Under the pieces are notes generated by a model. That model saw only the letters and a program-made list of their open reading frames with translations. It was not told where the DNA came from and made no database searches. This document shows positions 1 through 12,019 of a stretch of DNA of 64,000 nucleotides, piece by piece. Origin of the DNA: Leucosporidium creatinivorum (taxonomy: Eukaryota; Basidiomycota; Microbotryomycetes; Leucosporidiales; Leucosporidiaceae); the NCBI GenBank assembly GCA_001600635.1, contig BCKL01000020.1, forward strand, positions 186,001 through 250,000, given 5' to 3'. Both the position numbers and the translations under genes were made by a program. How positions within the stretch are numbered: position 1 is the first letter of the stretch; each line of letters starts with the position of its first letter.

Positions 1-370
1 AGCCGAGAGAGGGGCTCGGTGCTCGGCTCAATTGCTCGCTCTGTAGCTCAGCAAGCACCAGCCTAGAATACTGATCGCTGCAACGCGACAGTGCAACTTC
101 TGCACTCGGGCCACAGCTGCGGCATCTCTCGCTCGGCCACTTGCGCCAAGCACCCAAGAGCGAAGGCGCCTGCTGGTCCCCTCCTTCATCTCTTGTCCAA
201 TTTGCTCGTCCAGTCTTGTTGCCTCTCGGTCCAACCTTATCGACCCCGCACTACCTGGGCATCAGCTAATCTCGTACAGAAGGCCGCATCGTTTACCCCA
301 GTGACCTCAACGACAGACGCAAACCGCGACTCAGCTCGCTTGCCAGCTTTTGGGGGATCCTCTCGCCGCG
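1..370. other. 5' flanking region of the antiporter gene
   Basis: There is no convincing gene here. Short open frames on both strands lack recognisable domains and the fungal intron signals seen in the real genes. The stretch is probably the promoter and 5' leader of the downstream antiporter. I see no clear TATA box or other site. Confidence 0.5.
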
Positions 371-3300
371 ATGTCGCATGTATTCCACCCGGCGGACAGC
401 TACGTTCCCAATGCTACCCAGTTTATGGGGGCTGGGACCCTCGAGGAGGCAGCGTAAGCTCTGCAGAGCTGGGAAACGAGCTGGCAAGCCCTGGCGAGCG
501 AGCCGAAGCGCCCGCTCGCTCGTGGGGACGGCCAGTCGCTGTACCGATAAGCTGACCATCACCTCAAATCTCTTCTGTATATAGTCATGAGCTGTATCAA
601 GTCGTGCCCGAGGTAAGCAATTCCTTACAGACTGGGAAGCGGTCATCGAGGGGCAACAATCCCGGCGCGGCGAACACTTGAATTGACCCTCTTGGCGCCT
701 GTAGGTGAACATCGTCCATCTGGCCATCACCGTCCTTTCCGTCTTCGTTGTCTTCTTCGGTCTCTTCTCGTACGTTTACAGTCTAATCTCGCAGTTCTCA
801 TCTCCGCCGCGAGCGAACGCTGATCGTACTTCGCTTCGCAGGGGTTTCGTCAAGGAAAGGCTCTTCGTGGGAGAAGCTATCATCGCTACCGGATTTGGTG
901 TTGCTTTCTCGTGAGTCGAGCTTTCGAGTTGGGGTTGACCGCTGCTCGGTGGTGGCGGAAAGATGAAAGTTGGGTCGAGAAAGTGGACCGAGAGCTGACT
1001 TGAATCTCTATGCACCACCACAGAGGGTATGCTGCTGGTATCTTCGCACCGAGGTCGTGGTCGGCTGGTGAGTTCTCGAGGAGGGCATATCAGACGGTCG
1101 GAGCGAAGGCAGCGCTTCGACTCGAAGCTGACCCTTTGCTCGTGCAGGCCACTCTTTCGACGATGTTACACTCGAACTTACGAGGATTGTGATTGCCCTC
1201 TCGGTCTTCGCCGTCGGAGTCGAATTGCCCAAGTGCGTTCCCGCTTCGCAGGTTGTCCCTCGCCGATTCTCTCAAACTGACTCCGACGCGTTCTCCGTCC
1301 CACAGAGCCTACATCTTACGACACTGGAAGTCGCTATGCATGCTCCTCGGTCCCATGTACGTTCAAACGCGCTTCCCGGAATTCTCGGCCTTCGCAGCAT
1401 GACTGACTTCGCCTTCGCTTCTCTCCAATTGCAGCATGTTCCTCGGGTGGATGGTCTCCGCCGCACTCATGTACGCCATCATCCCCGGGCTTGAGTTCCT
1501 ACCCGCCCTCGTCGTCGCCGCTGGAGTCACGCCCACCGATCCTATCCTCGCCTCCTCGGTCGTGGGAAAGGGAAAGTTCGCGCAAGAGCACGTTCCGGCG
1601 CACATTCGACACATTCTTCAAGCTGAGAGTGGATGTAACGACGGAGCAGCGTTCCCCTTCCTCGTACGTTGTTGCTCGAAGACGGAGGACGGCGGTGAGG
1701 CAAGAAGCGCTAACGCCGAGCTCTCTTCTCCAGTACATCGCCCTCTTCATCCTCATGCGCGGCCACCACTCCATCGGACACGCCATCGGATATTGGTTCC
1801 TCCTCTGCCTCCTCTACCAAATCGTCCTCGGATGCATCATCGGCGCGGTCGTCGGAATCCTCGCTCGCAAGCTGCTCAAGTTCTCCAAGAGGAGGGAGCT
1901 GATCGATAGGGAGTCGATGGTGCGTTGACATCGAGTCTATGGATATAAGAGCGATCTCCTGATGCTTCATGCCGACAGGTCGCGATGTACGTCGCTCTGG
2001 CCCTGCTCGTTACCGGCCTCACCACCCTCGCTGGATCGGACGACCTTCTCGCTGCCTTCGCCTGCGGTACAGCCTTCGCTTGGGACGACTGGTGAGCTCG
2101 AGCGATTTTCTCGCCTCTCCCCTGAGTTCCGTATTGACCCTTCCTCGACTCGCAGGTTCACCGAGTCCATCGAGGAGTCCAACTTCTCCTCGACCGTCGA
2201 TCTACTCGCCAACTGCGCCATCTTCATCTACCTCGGCGCGACCATGCCCTTCAGCTCCTGGCAGGACCCGATGCTCACTCTCACCGTCTGGCGCCTCGTC
2301 CTCCTCTCGGCCGGCATCCTCGCCTTCCGTCGTCTGCCCACCATCTATGCGCTGCAGTGGTGGATTCCCGATATCAAGACGAAGAGGGAGGCGTTGTTTG
2401 CTGGTCACTTCGGACCTATGGGAGTCGGAGCCATCTTCATTGTGAGTTCGAGGGCGACTACGAGACGCGCCTCCGAGCGAGCTTCGGCTGACCTTCCGAC
2501 TCCCTACAGTCCACCCTCGCCGCCGCCAAGCTCCCTACTCCCAATGTCCCTCCTGAGAACGCCCTCGACACCCTCGCCCTCGTCGTCCAGCCCATCACCT
2601 ACTTCATCGTCCTCTCCTCCATCCTCATCCACGGTCTAACCATCTCGTTCTTCACCCTCGGTCGTCGCGTCCACTCTCGCGTCGCCTCCATCTCTCGCAC
2701 CTTCACCTCCATGTCCCGCGACGACACTCGGCAGATGGAGGAGCCGTCCTGGATGTCGCGCGTCAAGCGGGCGCAGAACCGCGAGGATATCGTCATCAAC
2801 AGGGACGACGATGGAGAGCCTCTGCCCGAGAAGGAGGGTACCGCGGCGGAGAGTGGAGATATCGGCAGGCTCGCCATGTTCGGCGCGCCGTCGATGGGAG
2901 GGGATGAGCCGAGCACGGGCAGCGAGACGGCAGGATCGAGCGAGAAAGATTTAGAGAAGGGAGAGGTCGAGGGAGAGACGTTCGAGGACGAAGAAGGCGA
3001 CGTTTCGAAGGTGCGGCCGTCGCTCGCCAACCGGAGTAGGAGGACTCAGCAGGCGATGGAGCGTGAGAGGGACGACAACCCTCCCAAGAACATCCTCGCC
3101 GAAAGCGATAACGAGGAGGAGCACGAGGAGCACGAGCATGACCATCTGCCGCATCATGTCAAGGAGGAGGATGGAGGATACGAGGGCGACCGACCGGCGA
3201 GTCGGCAGAGCGACCACGAGCGGCCGCCGGGCAAGGTCAAGGACCATGCCAAGGAGGCGAGGTACTGCAAGCCCGGAGAGACCCAGACGTGGCAGGAGGG

Positions 3301-4626
3301 TCGCAAGGTGAGCTCTTCTCGCTTTTCACTCGTTCTCGCGACTTCCAGCTGATCTCGCTGCCTCCTTCCTCCCCACCGCCCTTCCTCTCATTCCCCTTCA
3401 CCCGTCACCCAGATCATTATCGATCACAACGATGGTACCGACGTGGAAGTCATCGACCTCGACGCCTCTCCCGAGGACGCTCGCCGCGCCGACGCCAACC
3501 CTCTCCAACGAGTCCTCACTATCCCCGAGCACATCCTCCAGCGCGAGCTGTCCATCCATCCTCAGGGCGACCAGACTCCCAAGCAGCACGAGGAGACGGC
3601 CATCCACCGCATCAGTCAGAGGTACTTCAAGACGGGCAAGATGCTCGCTTCGGCAAAGGCGGCGTTGCATCTGAAGGAGAAGGAGGAGGGATTGACGGCC
3701 GAGCAGAAGGAGGAGAGGAGGAGGGAGAAGTTGAAGAAGGATGCTTGGTGCAGGAAGGAGCGGGTAAGTCGTCTCTGTCTACCTCTCCACTGTCGAGCTG
3801 CTAGCTGATGCTCCCTTCCCTCTCGCAGAAATTCCGTGACACCTCCGACCGCGAGTGGATGGAGGGCAGCAAGGTGGGTCCCTGTTCTCTTCCATCTCTT
3901 CCCCTCCTGTACCAATGCTGCCTCGCCTTACAGGTCGTCACCGAGCACTTTGACGGCTCCATCGAAGTCCGCGAACTCACCGAAACGGAGAAGCGCGCCC
4001 GCGCCGCTCGTCATCTCGCTGCCCTCAAGGCCCTCGGCTCGCCCATGGAGTCCGTCGAGGCCGAACTCGCCAAGCTCACCAAAATTACGAGCAAGGAGTC
4101 GGTCAAGGGCAAGACCATCTCGAAGCCTTTCGGCGGTCGGGAGCCGTCGCCGGGAGATGGAGAGGGACCAGTGGCGAGTACTTCGGCGGTGGGAGGTAAT
4201 GCGGGTGGAAGGGGGAGGAGTAGGGGAGTCGCGCTGGAGAGGACCGATAGGATCGACCCACCCGAGGATGAGGACGTCAACGAAGTCCCACCACTTCGCC
4301 CTGTTCCCTCCTCCGGCACATCTTCCCCTCGCCCCTCCGCTCCCGCACGGTCCAACTCCGCCCTCCAAGCCGTTCGCCACATCTTCGGAGGTCGTTCCCC
4401 CTCCGCATCTCGTTCGCCCGACACGGGTCGCTCGCCTGAAACCTCCGCCGCTCCCACATTCACCGCCGAGCCGGAGGAGGATGAGGAGTTGGCTCAGCCG
4501 CCTACTATTCGGTTCGCTGATGTTGATCGGCCGAGTAGGGAGGGAAGCACGGGGACGGGAAGGCCGTTGCCTGTTGTGGGGAGTGGGTTGAGTGTGAGGA
4601 GGACGCCGACGATTCCTAAGCAGTAG
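371..4626 (+). CDS. NHA1: Nha1-family plasma-membrane Na+/H+ (K+/H+) antiporter
   Basis: It exports Na+/K+ in exchange for protons at the plasma membrane and so controls salt tolerance and pH. About fifteen exons are spliced, giving roughly 1,050-1,100 residues. The chosen start MSHVFHPADSYV (371) runs through a 28-nt exon (585-612) into NIVHLAITVLSVFVVFFGLFS, then KERLFVGEAIIATGFGV, an order typical of fungal Nha1 proteins. Further membrane segments follow: ELTRIVIALSVFAVGVELPK, a GVTPTDPILASSVV stretch carrying the Asp of the CPA-type transport site, and AESGCNDGAAFPF with the conserved ND pair. The transmembrane half ends near 2,690. It is followed by a long hydrophilic tail rich in acidic, Ser and Arg residues, as in yeast Nha1, including the basic coiled stretch QRYFKTGKMLASAKAAL and EWMEGSK. 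The stop is at 4624-4626. Membership of the family is secure; a few exon edges are less so. Confidence 0.93.
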
Positions 4627-4949
4627 GGGATGAGGGTCAAGGAGGAGGCGTTATAGCATAATCTTGTAGTAGAACGACCCGTCTTATGCGCTGTTGGAAC
4701 TGATCGAGCCCTGTTCATATGCATCTTCGCTTTCTCTCGTCCCCGTGAGAGCTCGCAGCGAGTTCGGCGATCGACTGTTGGCGACAAGAGGTACGATTGC
4801 TACAAGCCCGAACCTATGCTACGGAGACAAGTGGTGGTATCAATGGTGGTGGGAACAGAGGTGGTGATGATGTACGACGAAGAGACCTTGAAACCCAAAA
4901 CTAAGCAAGCCGAACGCGCTCCTCCTTCTTTCCTCTTCCTTCCTCCATC
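4627..4949. other. Convergent 3' intergenic region
   Basis: This lies between the antiporter stop and the end of the gene on the opposite strand. No gene is seen. It should hold the two facing 3' UTRs and poly(A) sites. Confidence 0.5.
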
Positions 4950-6218
4950 CTAACCGTTCATGACCGACAAGACATCCTCAAAGCTCAACAATCTCTTATG
5001 CGTGGGTCCAATCCTCCCTCTGACCACCCTCTCCTTCAACTCTCTCCCCTTCTGACCCATCCCCGAGAAGCTGATGACCCTATCCGCCTCCTCATCGCCA
5101 TAATCCTCCCCCTTCATCATCTCCATATACCCCAGTCCAACCTTGGCGCCCTCAGCCGGCGAAGGGACTCCTCCATAGTCCTCATCATCGTTGAGCGGTC
5201 GGCCGGGGAAGGCTCGAGGGGTCGCTTCGGCGTCGATGGGTTGGCGTACGCCGCGAGAGGGGGAGGGAGTGGCGCGCTCGGGAGAGGAGGGTGCGTCGAC
5301 GATAAAGAGGTGGGGATGGGTCGGGTGTTCGTCGGTCGATGCTGAGCCGTGGGATGAGGAGGAGAGCGAGGAGGAGAGGGAAGGAGCGGTCGAGTGCACC
5401 GAGGAGGACGAAGGGGCGCGTCGGGAGGAGGTACGAGGAGGGAGCGGTCGTGTAGAGATGATGTGCGAGGAGGAGGAGGAAGATGCAGGAGCCTGACCAC
5501 TATGCCACAGCGCCGTCCTTGCTGCTCGGTCGCGAGCTGCTGCCTCCTTCTGCTTCTGCTGCTGACGAGCGCGTTCCTTCTCCTCCTTCTCGACTCGGCG
5601 GTAGTGCGAGCTACTAGTTCCCGTGCTGGACGAGCGAATCGAGTCGTTGTCGCCTCCGGTCGCCGCTTCGGACCCTCCACAGAGGGAGGTCATCGCGTCG
5701 GCCTGGGCGCATGCTCGACTGCAGTAGATGCTCTCCTCCTCGGGTTCCTTGCCGCAGAAGCACTTGTCCAACGACGTAGAGAGGGATTTTAGGAGGGTAG
5801 CGAGGTCGGAGGGCTGTTGTGCGCCGTTGCTGGGCCGACGCGAAGCTGAGGCCCGACGAGATGAGCGCGACGAGGGCATCGAGTTGAACGACAGCTTGGA
5901 CGAGCTGCGACCGAGAGATCCAACGAAATCCTCTTGTTCGACGCGCTCGTTGTCCTGTAGCTCTTGCTCCTCGTCGTTGTCCTGCTCATTTGTTTCCGAG
6001 AGGTAGTCGTCGAGCAGGTCGAACGAAGAGTCCTTGTTGTACTCGTCGAAGTCCTCTGCGTTGTAGGAAGTGTAGGATGTGGAAGCGTACGAGCCTCGGT
6101 CCGAGAGGGTGAAGGAAACAGCCGAGGATTGGGTGGACGACTCGCTGTCCTGCGGGCGGTGTGATGCCCCAGACGAGGGGGAGGCGAGTGTAGGGAGAGC
6201 GCGACGTAGTGAGGGCAT
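4950..6218 (-). CDS. Disordered Ser-rich protein with a CxCG...YCSxxC zinc-ribbon-like motif
   Basis: A single uninterrupted frame encodes 422 residues and starts MPSLRRALPTLASPSSG. The protein is mostly low complexity (Ser, Glu, Arg). It has an acidic segment near residues 60-100 and one compact cysteine motif near residues 150-175, KCFCGKEPEEESIYCSRAC, which looks like a small treble-clef or zinc-ribbon site (C-x-C-G, then Y-C-S-x-x-C). The C terminus has a better conserved-looking stretch with LGYMEMMKGEDYGDEEADRV and ends KRLLSFEDVLSVMNG, which may be a short binding motif. I do not recognise a named family. The gene is convergent with the antiporter and divergent from the DUF3605 gene. 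A regulatory or adaptor role is only a guess. Confidence 0.75.
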   Translation of the reverse strand: MPSLRRALPTLASPSSGASHRPQDSESSTQSSAVSFTLSDRGSYASTSYTSYNAEDFDEYNKDSSFDLLDDYLSETNEQDNDEEQELQDNERVEQEDFVGSLGRSSSKLSFNSMPSSRSSRRASASRRPSNGAQQPSDLATLLKSLSTSLDKCFCGKEPEEESIYCSRACAQADAMTSLCGGSEAATGGDNDSIRSSSTGTSSSHYRRVEKEEKERARQQQKQKEAAARDRAARTALWHSGQAPASSSSSSHIISTRPLPPRTSSRRAPSSSSVHSTAPSLSSSLSSSSHGSASTDEHPTHPHLFIVDAPSSPERATPSPSRGVRQPIDAEATPRAFPGRPLNDDEDYGGVPSPAEGAKVGLGYMEMMKGEDYGDEEADRVISFSGMGQKGRELKERVVRGRIGPTHKRLLSFEDVLSVMNG

Positions 6219-7214
6219 GGCGGGTGTACTCTGCTACAGTAGTGAATGCACGAGCTGGACGACGGCGGAAGAAGCGACAGGAAACGACGTGGTAAAAGAC
6301 TGAGAAATGAGGGGCGCGTCGACGTCGAAACGGCGAAGTCGAAGAGTAGCTTGGCCAACGGTCAGCAATGTTGAGCGAGCGCGGTCTGAACAGTTCTTGA
6401 TGATGCTTGGGCATGTATTGAAGACTCTCCTGTCCAGCTACAGCTCACCGCAACTCTCCTTTGCACTCCTTCAGCCTCCCTTTTTTCGCGCTGACTCTTC
6501 GCCGAACTCCCGTCGTGACCTTTCAGGCGGCCATGTCGCCGATCCCATGCTCTCTTGACGACGGTTTCGCATTGTACAGAAACCACCCCTTCCCTCTTTC
6601 CGACTTTTTGAACCTGTAAGGCACTACGCCGCGTGTGCTGACGACTTGGGGCAAGGTGGAGGTCTCGGCGGAGAAGGGGGGCTCAAGAGGGGACAAGGTT
6701 GTGTGGGCTGGGATGCTCTGTATCGTTAGTTACCTCCCGAGATTGCGAGTGGCATAGCGTGTACAGTTGCCTCTCCAGCACGCCTGCAAATTGAGACTTA
6801 CCTCGGCACTGGCCACAGGCTCGGCGCGAGCTCGAGCGAGACAGCTGGACGGGAGTGGCTGGACGATGCTCTGCTGATGCCGTTGTAACTTAGCAAGAAG
6901 CCCATGCTGTATCCTGTGCAACCAGTGACGACCTCTCTTCAGATTCGAAATGACCTGCTGCGAAGTCGCCAGCAACCGCCCCATCTTCGCCGAGTGAGAC
7001 CTGTCCTGTTGATCTTCTGCCAAATCGTCATCTCTGCTTCGACTCGGGTACAGCTGGATATAGGAGCTCGGTGATCAACCTTCCGACAACTCTCGCCGAC
7101 CTCGCCGAAAGCCCTACACGCCAAGGAGAAGCGTGACCTGTGAGGATCCGCCGACCCTGCCGAAGAGCGCCAGTATAAGAAGGACGAGACGAGCCAGCTT
7201 GGCTCAGCACCAAC
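6219..7214. other. Divergent intergenic region, about 1 kb
   Basis: It separates two divergent start codons and so should contain both promoters. The open frames present are short and have no recognisable domain. I see nothing else I can support. Confidence 0.5.
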
Positions 7215-8191
7215 ATGAGCTCTTCAATCGTTACACCTACTCGTGAAGAGCCCTGGACGATTCCTGCACTGCTCGAGGAGGCGCGTAGGCTGCAGAAGGA
7301 GAAGCCGTCGCTCTTCTCTTGGGAGCAGTTGCGCGAGATCATCGAATCTAGGTGAGTGGGGCTTCTTCTCTGTATTACGTCGGAGCTGTGACCTGTCTCT
7401 AGGCGCCCCCTGCACCCTTCTACGACCGCCAGGAGCATCGCTGACACCCCCGCCTCCCTCTCTCGCCTCTCTACAGTCGCTTGGATCTCCTCGAACGCCA
7501 TCCCGACATTGAGCAGCTCTACGTAGAGCACTTCAACCCTCTCATCCGCTCAACTTACGGCGGCGTAGAGACTTACCTCCGTGCCCAACTCGGCTGGGAT
7601 TCCTCTGCTGTTCATCCTCCGCACTGGTCAAGGGATGATGAGGTACAAGTGAGGAAGAATGATTGGGCGTACAGTGTACCCAAGGATGTCGAGTGAGCTT
7701 TCCTCTGTCAAGCCCGTCGGCGGAAGCTGACCCCGAGATTCAATCACCGAGCACAGACACTACGTCGTCTGGACCCCTTCACCTCTCTTCCACCCCATCC
7801 TGTGTACTCCACCTCCCTCCAAACCTCCGTCCCCTCCTCACACGTCCACCCCTACCCACCCTCTCTTCCCCTCGGCGCCAGTCGTCGGTCCCCTCAAAGG
7901 CTCGTGGGAGCATGTTTCGCAATACGGGCTATCGGGGGTGACTGGATTCGATGAAGAGGAGAAGCAGGGTATGGAGGAGATGCCGGAGAGGGAGATTGAG
8001 GCGTTTGTGAAGAGGAGATGGAAAGAGGAGGAGTGGGAGACGATGTGGTGAGTCGATTAGCGCCAAGATGCCGGCTTCGAGTGTGTAGGGAGATGCTGAT
8101 TCACTGTTGGTACTACAGGTTCGCCAATCCTCCTTCGCTGCAGTCAGTTAGAGGCCTGGCTCACTTTCACGTCCTGGTTCGGCGCAAGTGA
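7215..8191 (+). CDS. DUF3605 family protein (GIG1-like, N-acetylglucosamine-induced type)
   Basis: Four exons (7215-7351, 7477-7692, 7757-8047, 8119-8191) sum to 717 nt, or 238 residues. The N terminus has PSLFSWEQLREIIESS followed by RLDLLERHPDIEQLYVEHF, a typical DUF3605 opening (W near the front, then a family-specific acidic helix). The C terminus is diagnostic: WFANPPSLQSVRGLAHFHVL matches the family signature of an FxNPPxLxSVxGLxHxHV stretch. Candida albicans Gig1 in this family is induced by N-acetylglucosamine, but the biochemical activity is not known. Introns have GTGAGT donors and CTGAC-type branch points. The short tail VRRK precedes the stop. Confidence 0.88.
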
Positions 8192-8575
8192 GGGACTCGG
8201 CGGACAGCATTTGAGCGGCTTGTGGACCAGAGCTGGAGCTGGCTGCAGCCTGGTAGACATACCAAGAGATGATGCGTAGATGCTAGATCTGTATGTGCAT
8301 CTGTTCGCTGTGATTGAGCCGCCTGAACGCTTGAGAGCTTCCGAGACGAAAGCCGAGCGAGCGGGGCTGTTCTGTAAGTCCTACTGGTAGTCAGAGCGAG
8401 CTAGGAACGAGCTGAAGCTATCCCAGCTAATCTACTACAGCCTCTCAGTCTCTCCAACGAAACCCCTTTCTCCTCGCGTACAAAGCTCGAGCCGTCTCTT
8501 TGCTCCTCTCCCTTCGACCACATCACTCCGCTCTCGTCACGGGACTCTCGCCTCGTCGCCCGCGCTCGTAGCAGA
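8192..8575. other. Intergenic, presumed promoter of the F-box/YccV gene
   Basis: No gene is seen. The last 150 bases are pyrimidine-rich, as is common upstream of start codons in this window. Confidence 0.45.
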
Positions 8576-11055
8576 ATGGACAACGCTACAGCAACAACTA
8601 GCAGTCGCCCCTTCATCTCTCGCCTCCCTCCCAAGCCTCCTGCAGCTCCAGCACCGCCCTCGCACGACTTCCCGCTCTCGATCCCGCCTCTCCCGCCCAA
8701 GCTGTACCTTGACATCCTCTCGCTCCTCCCCGTCGGCTACTGGAGTTCCATCAAAACTCTCCTCTCCGCCTCTCTCGTCTCACGCGCCTTCAGAGTCGCC
8801 GCTTCCCTCCCCTCCGTCTGGGCACCTCATCTCGAGCGCTATTTCCCTTCCAAGCCGCCTCAGTGGGTTCGCTTGCCGACAACTTGCGACCCTGAGGACC
8901 AGCAATACCTCGACGACCTCTTTGGACCCGACTGCCGCCAGCCGAATCTCGGCGGCAGGGAGGGATTCAGGATTCGCTTGCTCTTGGAGCGTTTCGCCAA
9001 GGACCATTTGACGAGGTTGATCAGGAAGCCGGATGAGAAGTTGAGGTCGTTTGATGTGCTGTGTGCGATTGGGGAGATGGTCTGGGAGGATGTTCACTCG
9101 CTGGCAGAGCAGGATTCGGCGAAGGAGGACGATGGGTTCGAGTTGACGAGGCAGTATTGGGTGCATGAGTTGGTCGCTTCGTTGGAGAGGAGGAAAGCAG
9201 CCCGAATATGGAGAGGGATTGATGAGGGGACGCTTTGCTCAGGCTTTTGGGATCGGCTCCAGTGGGGGACGGCTTGCTTCGCAGCGTTTGCTGGAGGGAG
9301 TGTCAGCCAGGTGAGTCTCTGCGCGCTGCAGCTCAACCGAGCCTCTACTGACTACTCCATAGGCCTACTCCGTCTTTTGGCGCCTCTTCCTTCGCATCGA
9401 GGACGAGGTCACTCGACTCCCCGACCCGAGAGACGAGGTCAAGTCGCTCCCTACCGATGCTCCCGAGCTCCTCGTCCAAGCTCAACTCCTCCAAGCCGCC
9501 GAAACCGTCTACAAAACGATCCTACAGAACCTCGCCATGCATCAAGTCGAGGTCCTGCCGCCGGGAATGCCGGGCTCGAAGCGATACCCCGAGCTCGACG
9601 GAGTGAGTGCAGCGTCTAGCAGATTTCCAAGTCTTCCGAGCTGACCTCTACCATCGCAGTGCTTCATCAACTGCCTCTACAGCGACATGGCCGCCAGTCG
9701 CTTCCGTCTCGGTCGCGCCATCACCCGCTTCTCCGAGCTCGAGGAGCGCGGCGCCTTCCCTTCCGAGATGAAGTCTTACTGGGTCCAAATCGTTACCAAC
9801 GAGACTCCCAAAACCAACATCACTCTCTTCACCCACATCCTCTCCTCCGTCGCGCACCGGTTTGACGAGCATTTCCTCGGTCTGTGGCCGACTAAGGAGG
9901 GGAGGGTCGTCAAGACGGTGCTGTCGACGAAAGGGCTGGTGGACGAGTCGAGTGACAGTAGTCCGGAAGAAGAAAGTAGGAAGGAGAGCAAGAGGGAGCC
10001 GGTGGATGCTTACTGTCTGCTGGATGTGGTGACGGGAGACGGAAGGCTCGAATCGCCGAACGACAAGAAGGGAGACTATTGGCCCATCTCGGTCTTTGAG
10101 TCGGTGAGCTGCCTCCTCGCATTCCTTGTCCGGCTACCACGGCTACTCACGCCGTTCTGCCTCTCTCAACAGATCCGCCGCCTCGCCCTCGACATCCAAT
10201 CCCTCGCCACCTCCCCTACCGCTCACCCCTCCTCCACCGTGACCCCCGAGCAAGCTCTCTACGCCTCTCTCCTCGTCCCCTCCCTCATTTCTCAGCCTCA
10301 CACCGGCCCAACAGCCGTCATCCACCTCACCTCTGCCGCTCTCAAACTCGCCGAGCACGTCGGGCGTTACTTCCCTTTCGACATCTCTCTGGTTGAGGGG
10401 ATGGTGCTGCCTTTAGTGTGGGGGAGTTATGCGAGGGGGAGGATTGAGGGGATTGTGAGGGAGGGGAGGAAGGCGGAGGCGCAGGTGAGGGTGAAGAGGA
10501 GGGAGAGGGAGCGCCGAGGGGGATGGTTGGGCAGTTGTGTATGCTTAAGGAGGAGAAGCTGCTTGGGGTGGTGGTCGGGTGGGATGAGGAGTTCAGCGAG
10601 GCTAGCTGTGGTGAGTGACTGTCGCGCCGAGAGAGGCGTCTCGAAGCTGATCGCTCGTCGTCGTCGACAGAGCGCCTCGCCGAGAAGGAAGCCGACGTCG
10701 CTCACGAGTCCTTGGCCGCTGGCAAGCAACAGCCCTTCTACCACATCGTACGTCGCGTTCTTTTCTCATTCCAGCTCCATCCTCACACCTCCTCCGTACC
10801 CAGATCTGGTCCGACCTACCCTTCGCCAAGCACATCTCCATCACCTACCACGCCGAGGAGACGCTCGCCTTCGACATCACGCCCTTCGTCGAGTTCGACG
10901 TGGAGGACCTTCGAGAGCTTCAGCAGGTCCATCAGCTCGGGAGATGGCTCGGCTCCTGGGAGTTCTTGGAGAGCGAGGATGAGCAGGGCGAGGTGGATGT
11001 CGATGTTAGGTTCGTGCCCAGTGCTGAGTTGAGGAGGATGTACCCTGATGATTAG
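8576..11055 (+). CDS. FBXO21-like protein: F-box-type N terminus plus C-terminal YccV/HspQ-like domain
   Basis: A likely substrate adaptor of an SCF ubiquitin ligase. Exons are about 8576-9310, 9363-9602, 9660-10103, 10173 to about 10610, then two short 3' exons ending at 11055, roughly 730 residues. Residues 35-85 carry an F-box-like segment (LPPKLYLDILSLLP ... LLSASLVSRAFRVAASLPSVW). The middle is a helical transglutaminase-like region as in FBXO21. The C terminus contains GVVVGWDEEF, then QQPFYHI and YHAEETLAFD, which match the YccV-like (hemimethylated-DNA-binding/HspQ) domain found at the end of FBXO21. Odd point: the frame used up to about 10,500 (ending in VKRRERE) and the frame of the YccV start (MVGQLCMLKEEKLLG from 10523) differ. 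Between them lies either an atypical intron or an indel. Confidence 0.8.
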
Positions 11056-12019
11056 TGGGAGAGATGGGGTGGGGACTAGCTTGTACAGCTGCGATGATGG
11101 CTTGAGTGTATCAGAGGGACTCGGCGAAGAGTATCCTCGAGAGAGCATCGCCGAGGAGCTCTGTACAGAAGTCGAGCAGCTTAGGGAGGGCGGAAGCAGG
11201 CAGGGAACTCGTCTGAGATAGGCTCGAGCGAATGCTGCTCTCACACGCGTGCTGAGTTGCACAGCTGCCTTCCGCGTCGACTCGACTTCGCGCCCGAGCC
11301 GGCTCGCGCTCCTTCCTCTCCTCGCTCAACTCGCTTCTGTCGTCGTCTCAGCTTCGAAGGATGTAACGGCAGGATCATACTCAGTGCATACAACACATCT
11401 CCGTCCCACACTACAGCGCCGCAAGCTACTCGCCAGCATGCTCAGCTCGCCTCAAAGCAGCCCGCTCTCCCCCCTCGTCGACTCGCTAGCTTCGCAGGCG
11501 CAGATGGCGCTCGCGGGCTAGCCCCTATCGCTTTAAAAGTGCAGCCGAGTGCTCAGGCGCAGCAGCAAGGCTACAGAATCGACGAGGCGATCTCGAACCG
11601 GCCACCTCGACGACGCCTTCCCTTTGCGGCGACAGCAAGAGATCCAACTCGCCGAGGCACGGCCTAAGCTGCAGACAACCTGCTTATTGCAGGTTGAAAT
11701 ACTATTCGGCCTCGACTACTACTTACTCCCACTCGGCCCTGGCAAAAGGCCAGCAGCCCCCTTCAGGCCTCCGCTCGCTTGCTCGTCTCCCAGCCACCTC
11801 TTCTCGCCAGTCTCTCGTTCAGTTTCGCCTTTCAACGCTCGCCTGTCGCCGGTCGTCAGCAGCGTATTCTTGCTTACAGCCTCGTCGCCTTTCGCCTTCG
11901 TCGTACTCCCCTCTTGGTCCAGCCGTCCACAATCGGCTTTCGCATCCTCGTCGCTCCCTTTCCCCCTTCGCTTTTGTTCGACGCTCCCAGCCCCCAGCCT
12001 TAGCCGTCGGCCCAACAAC
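11056..12019. other. Intergenic, about 0.96 kb
   Basis: No convincing gene is seen. The 3' third is strongly pyrimidine-rich and probably forms the promoter and leader of the secreted serine-rich protein downstream. Confidence 0.45.
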
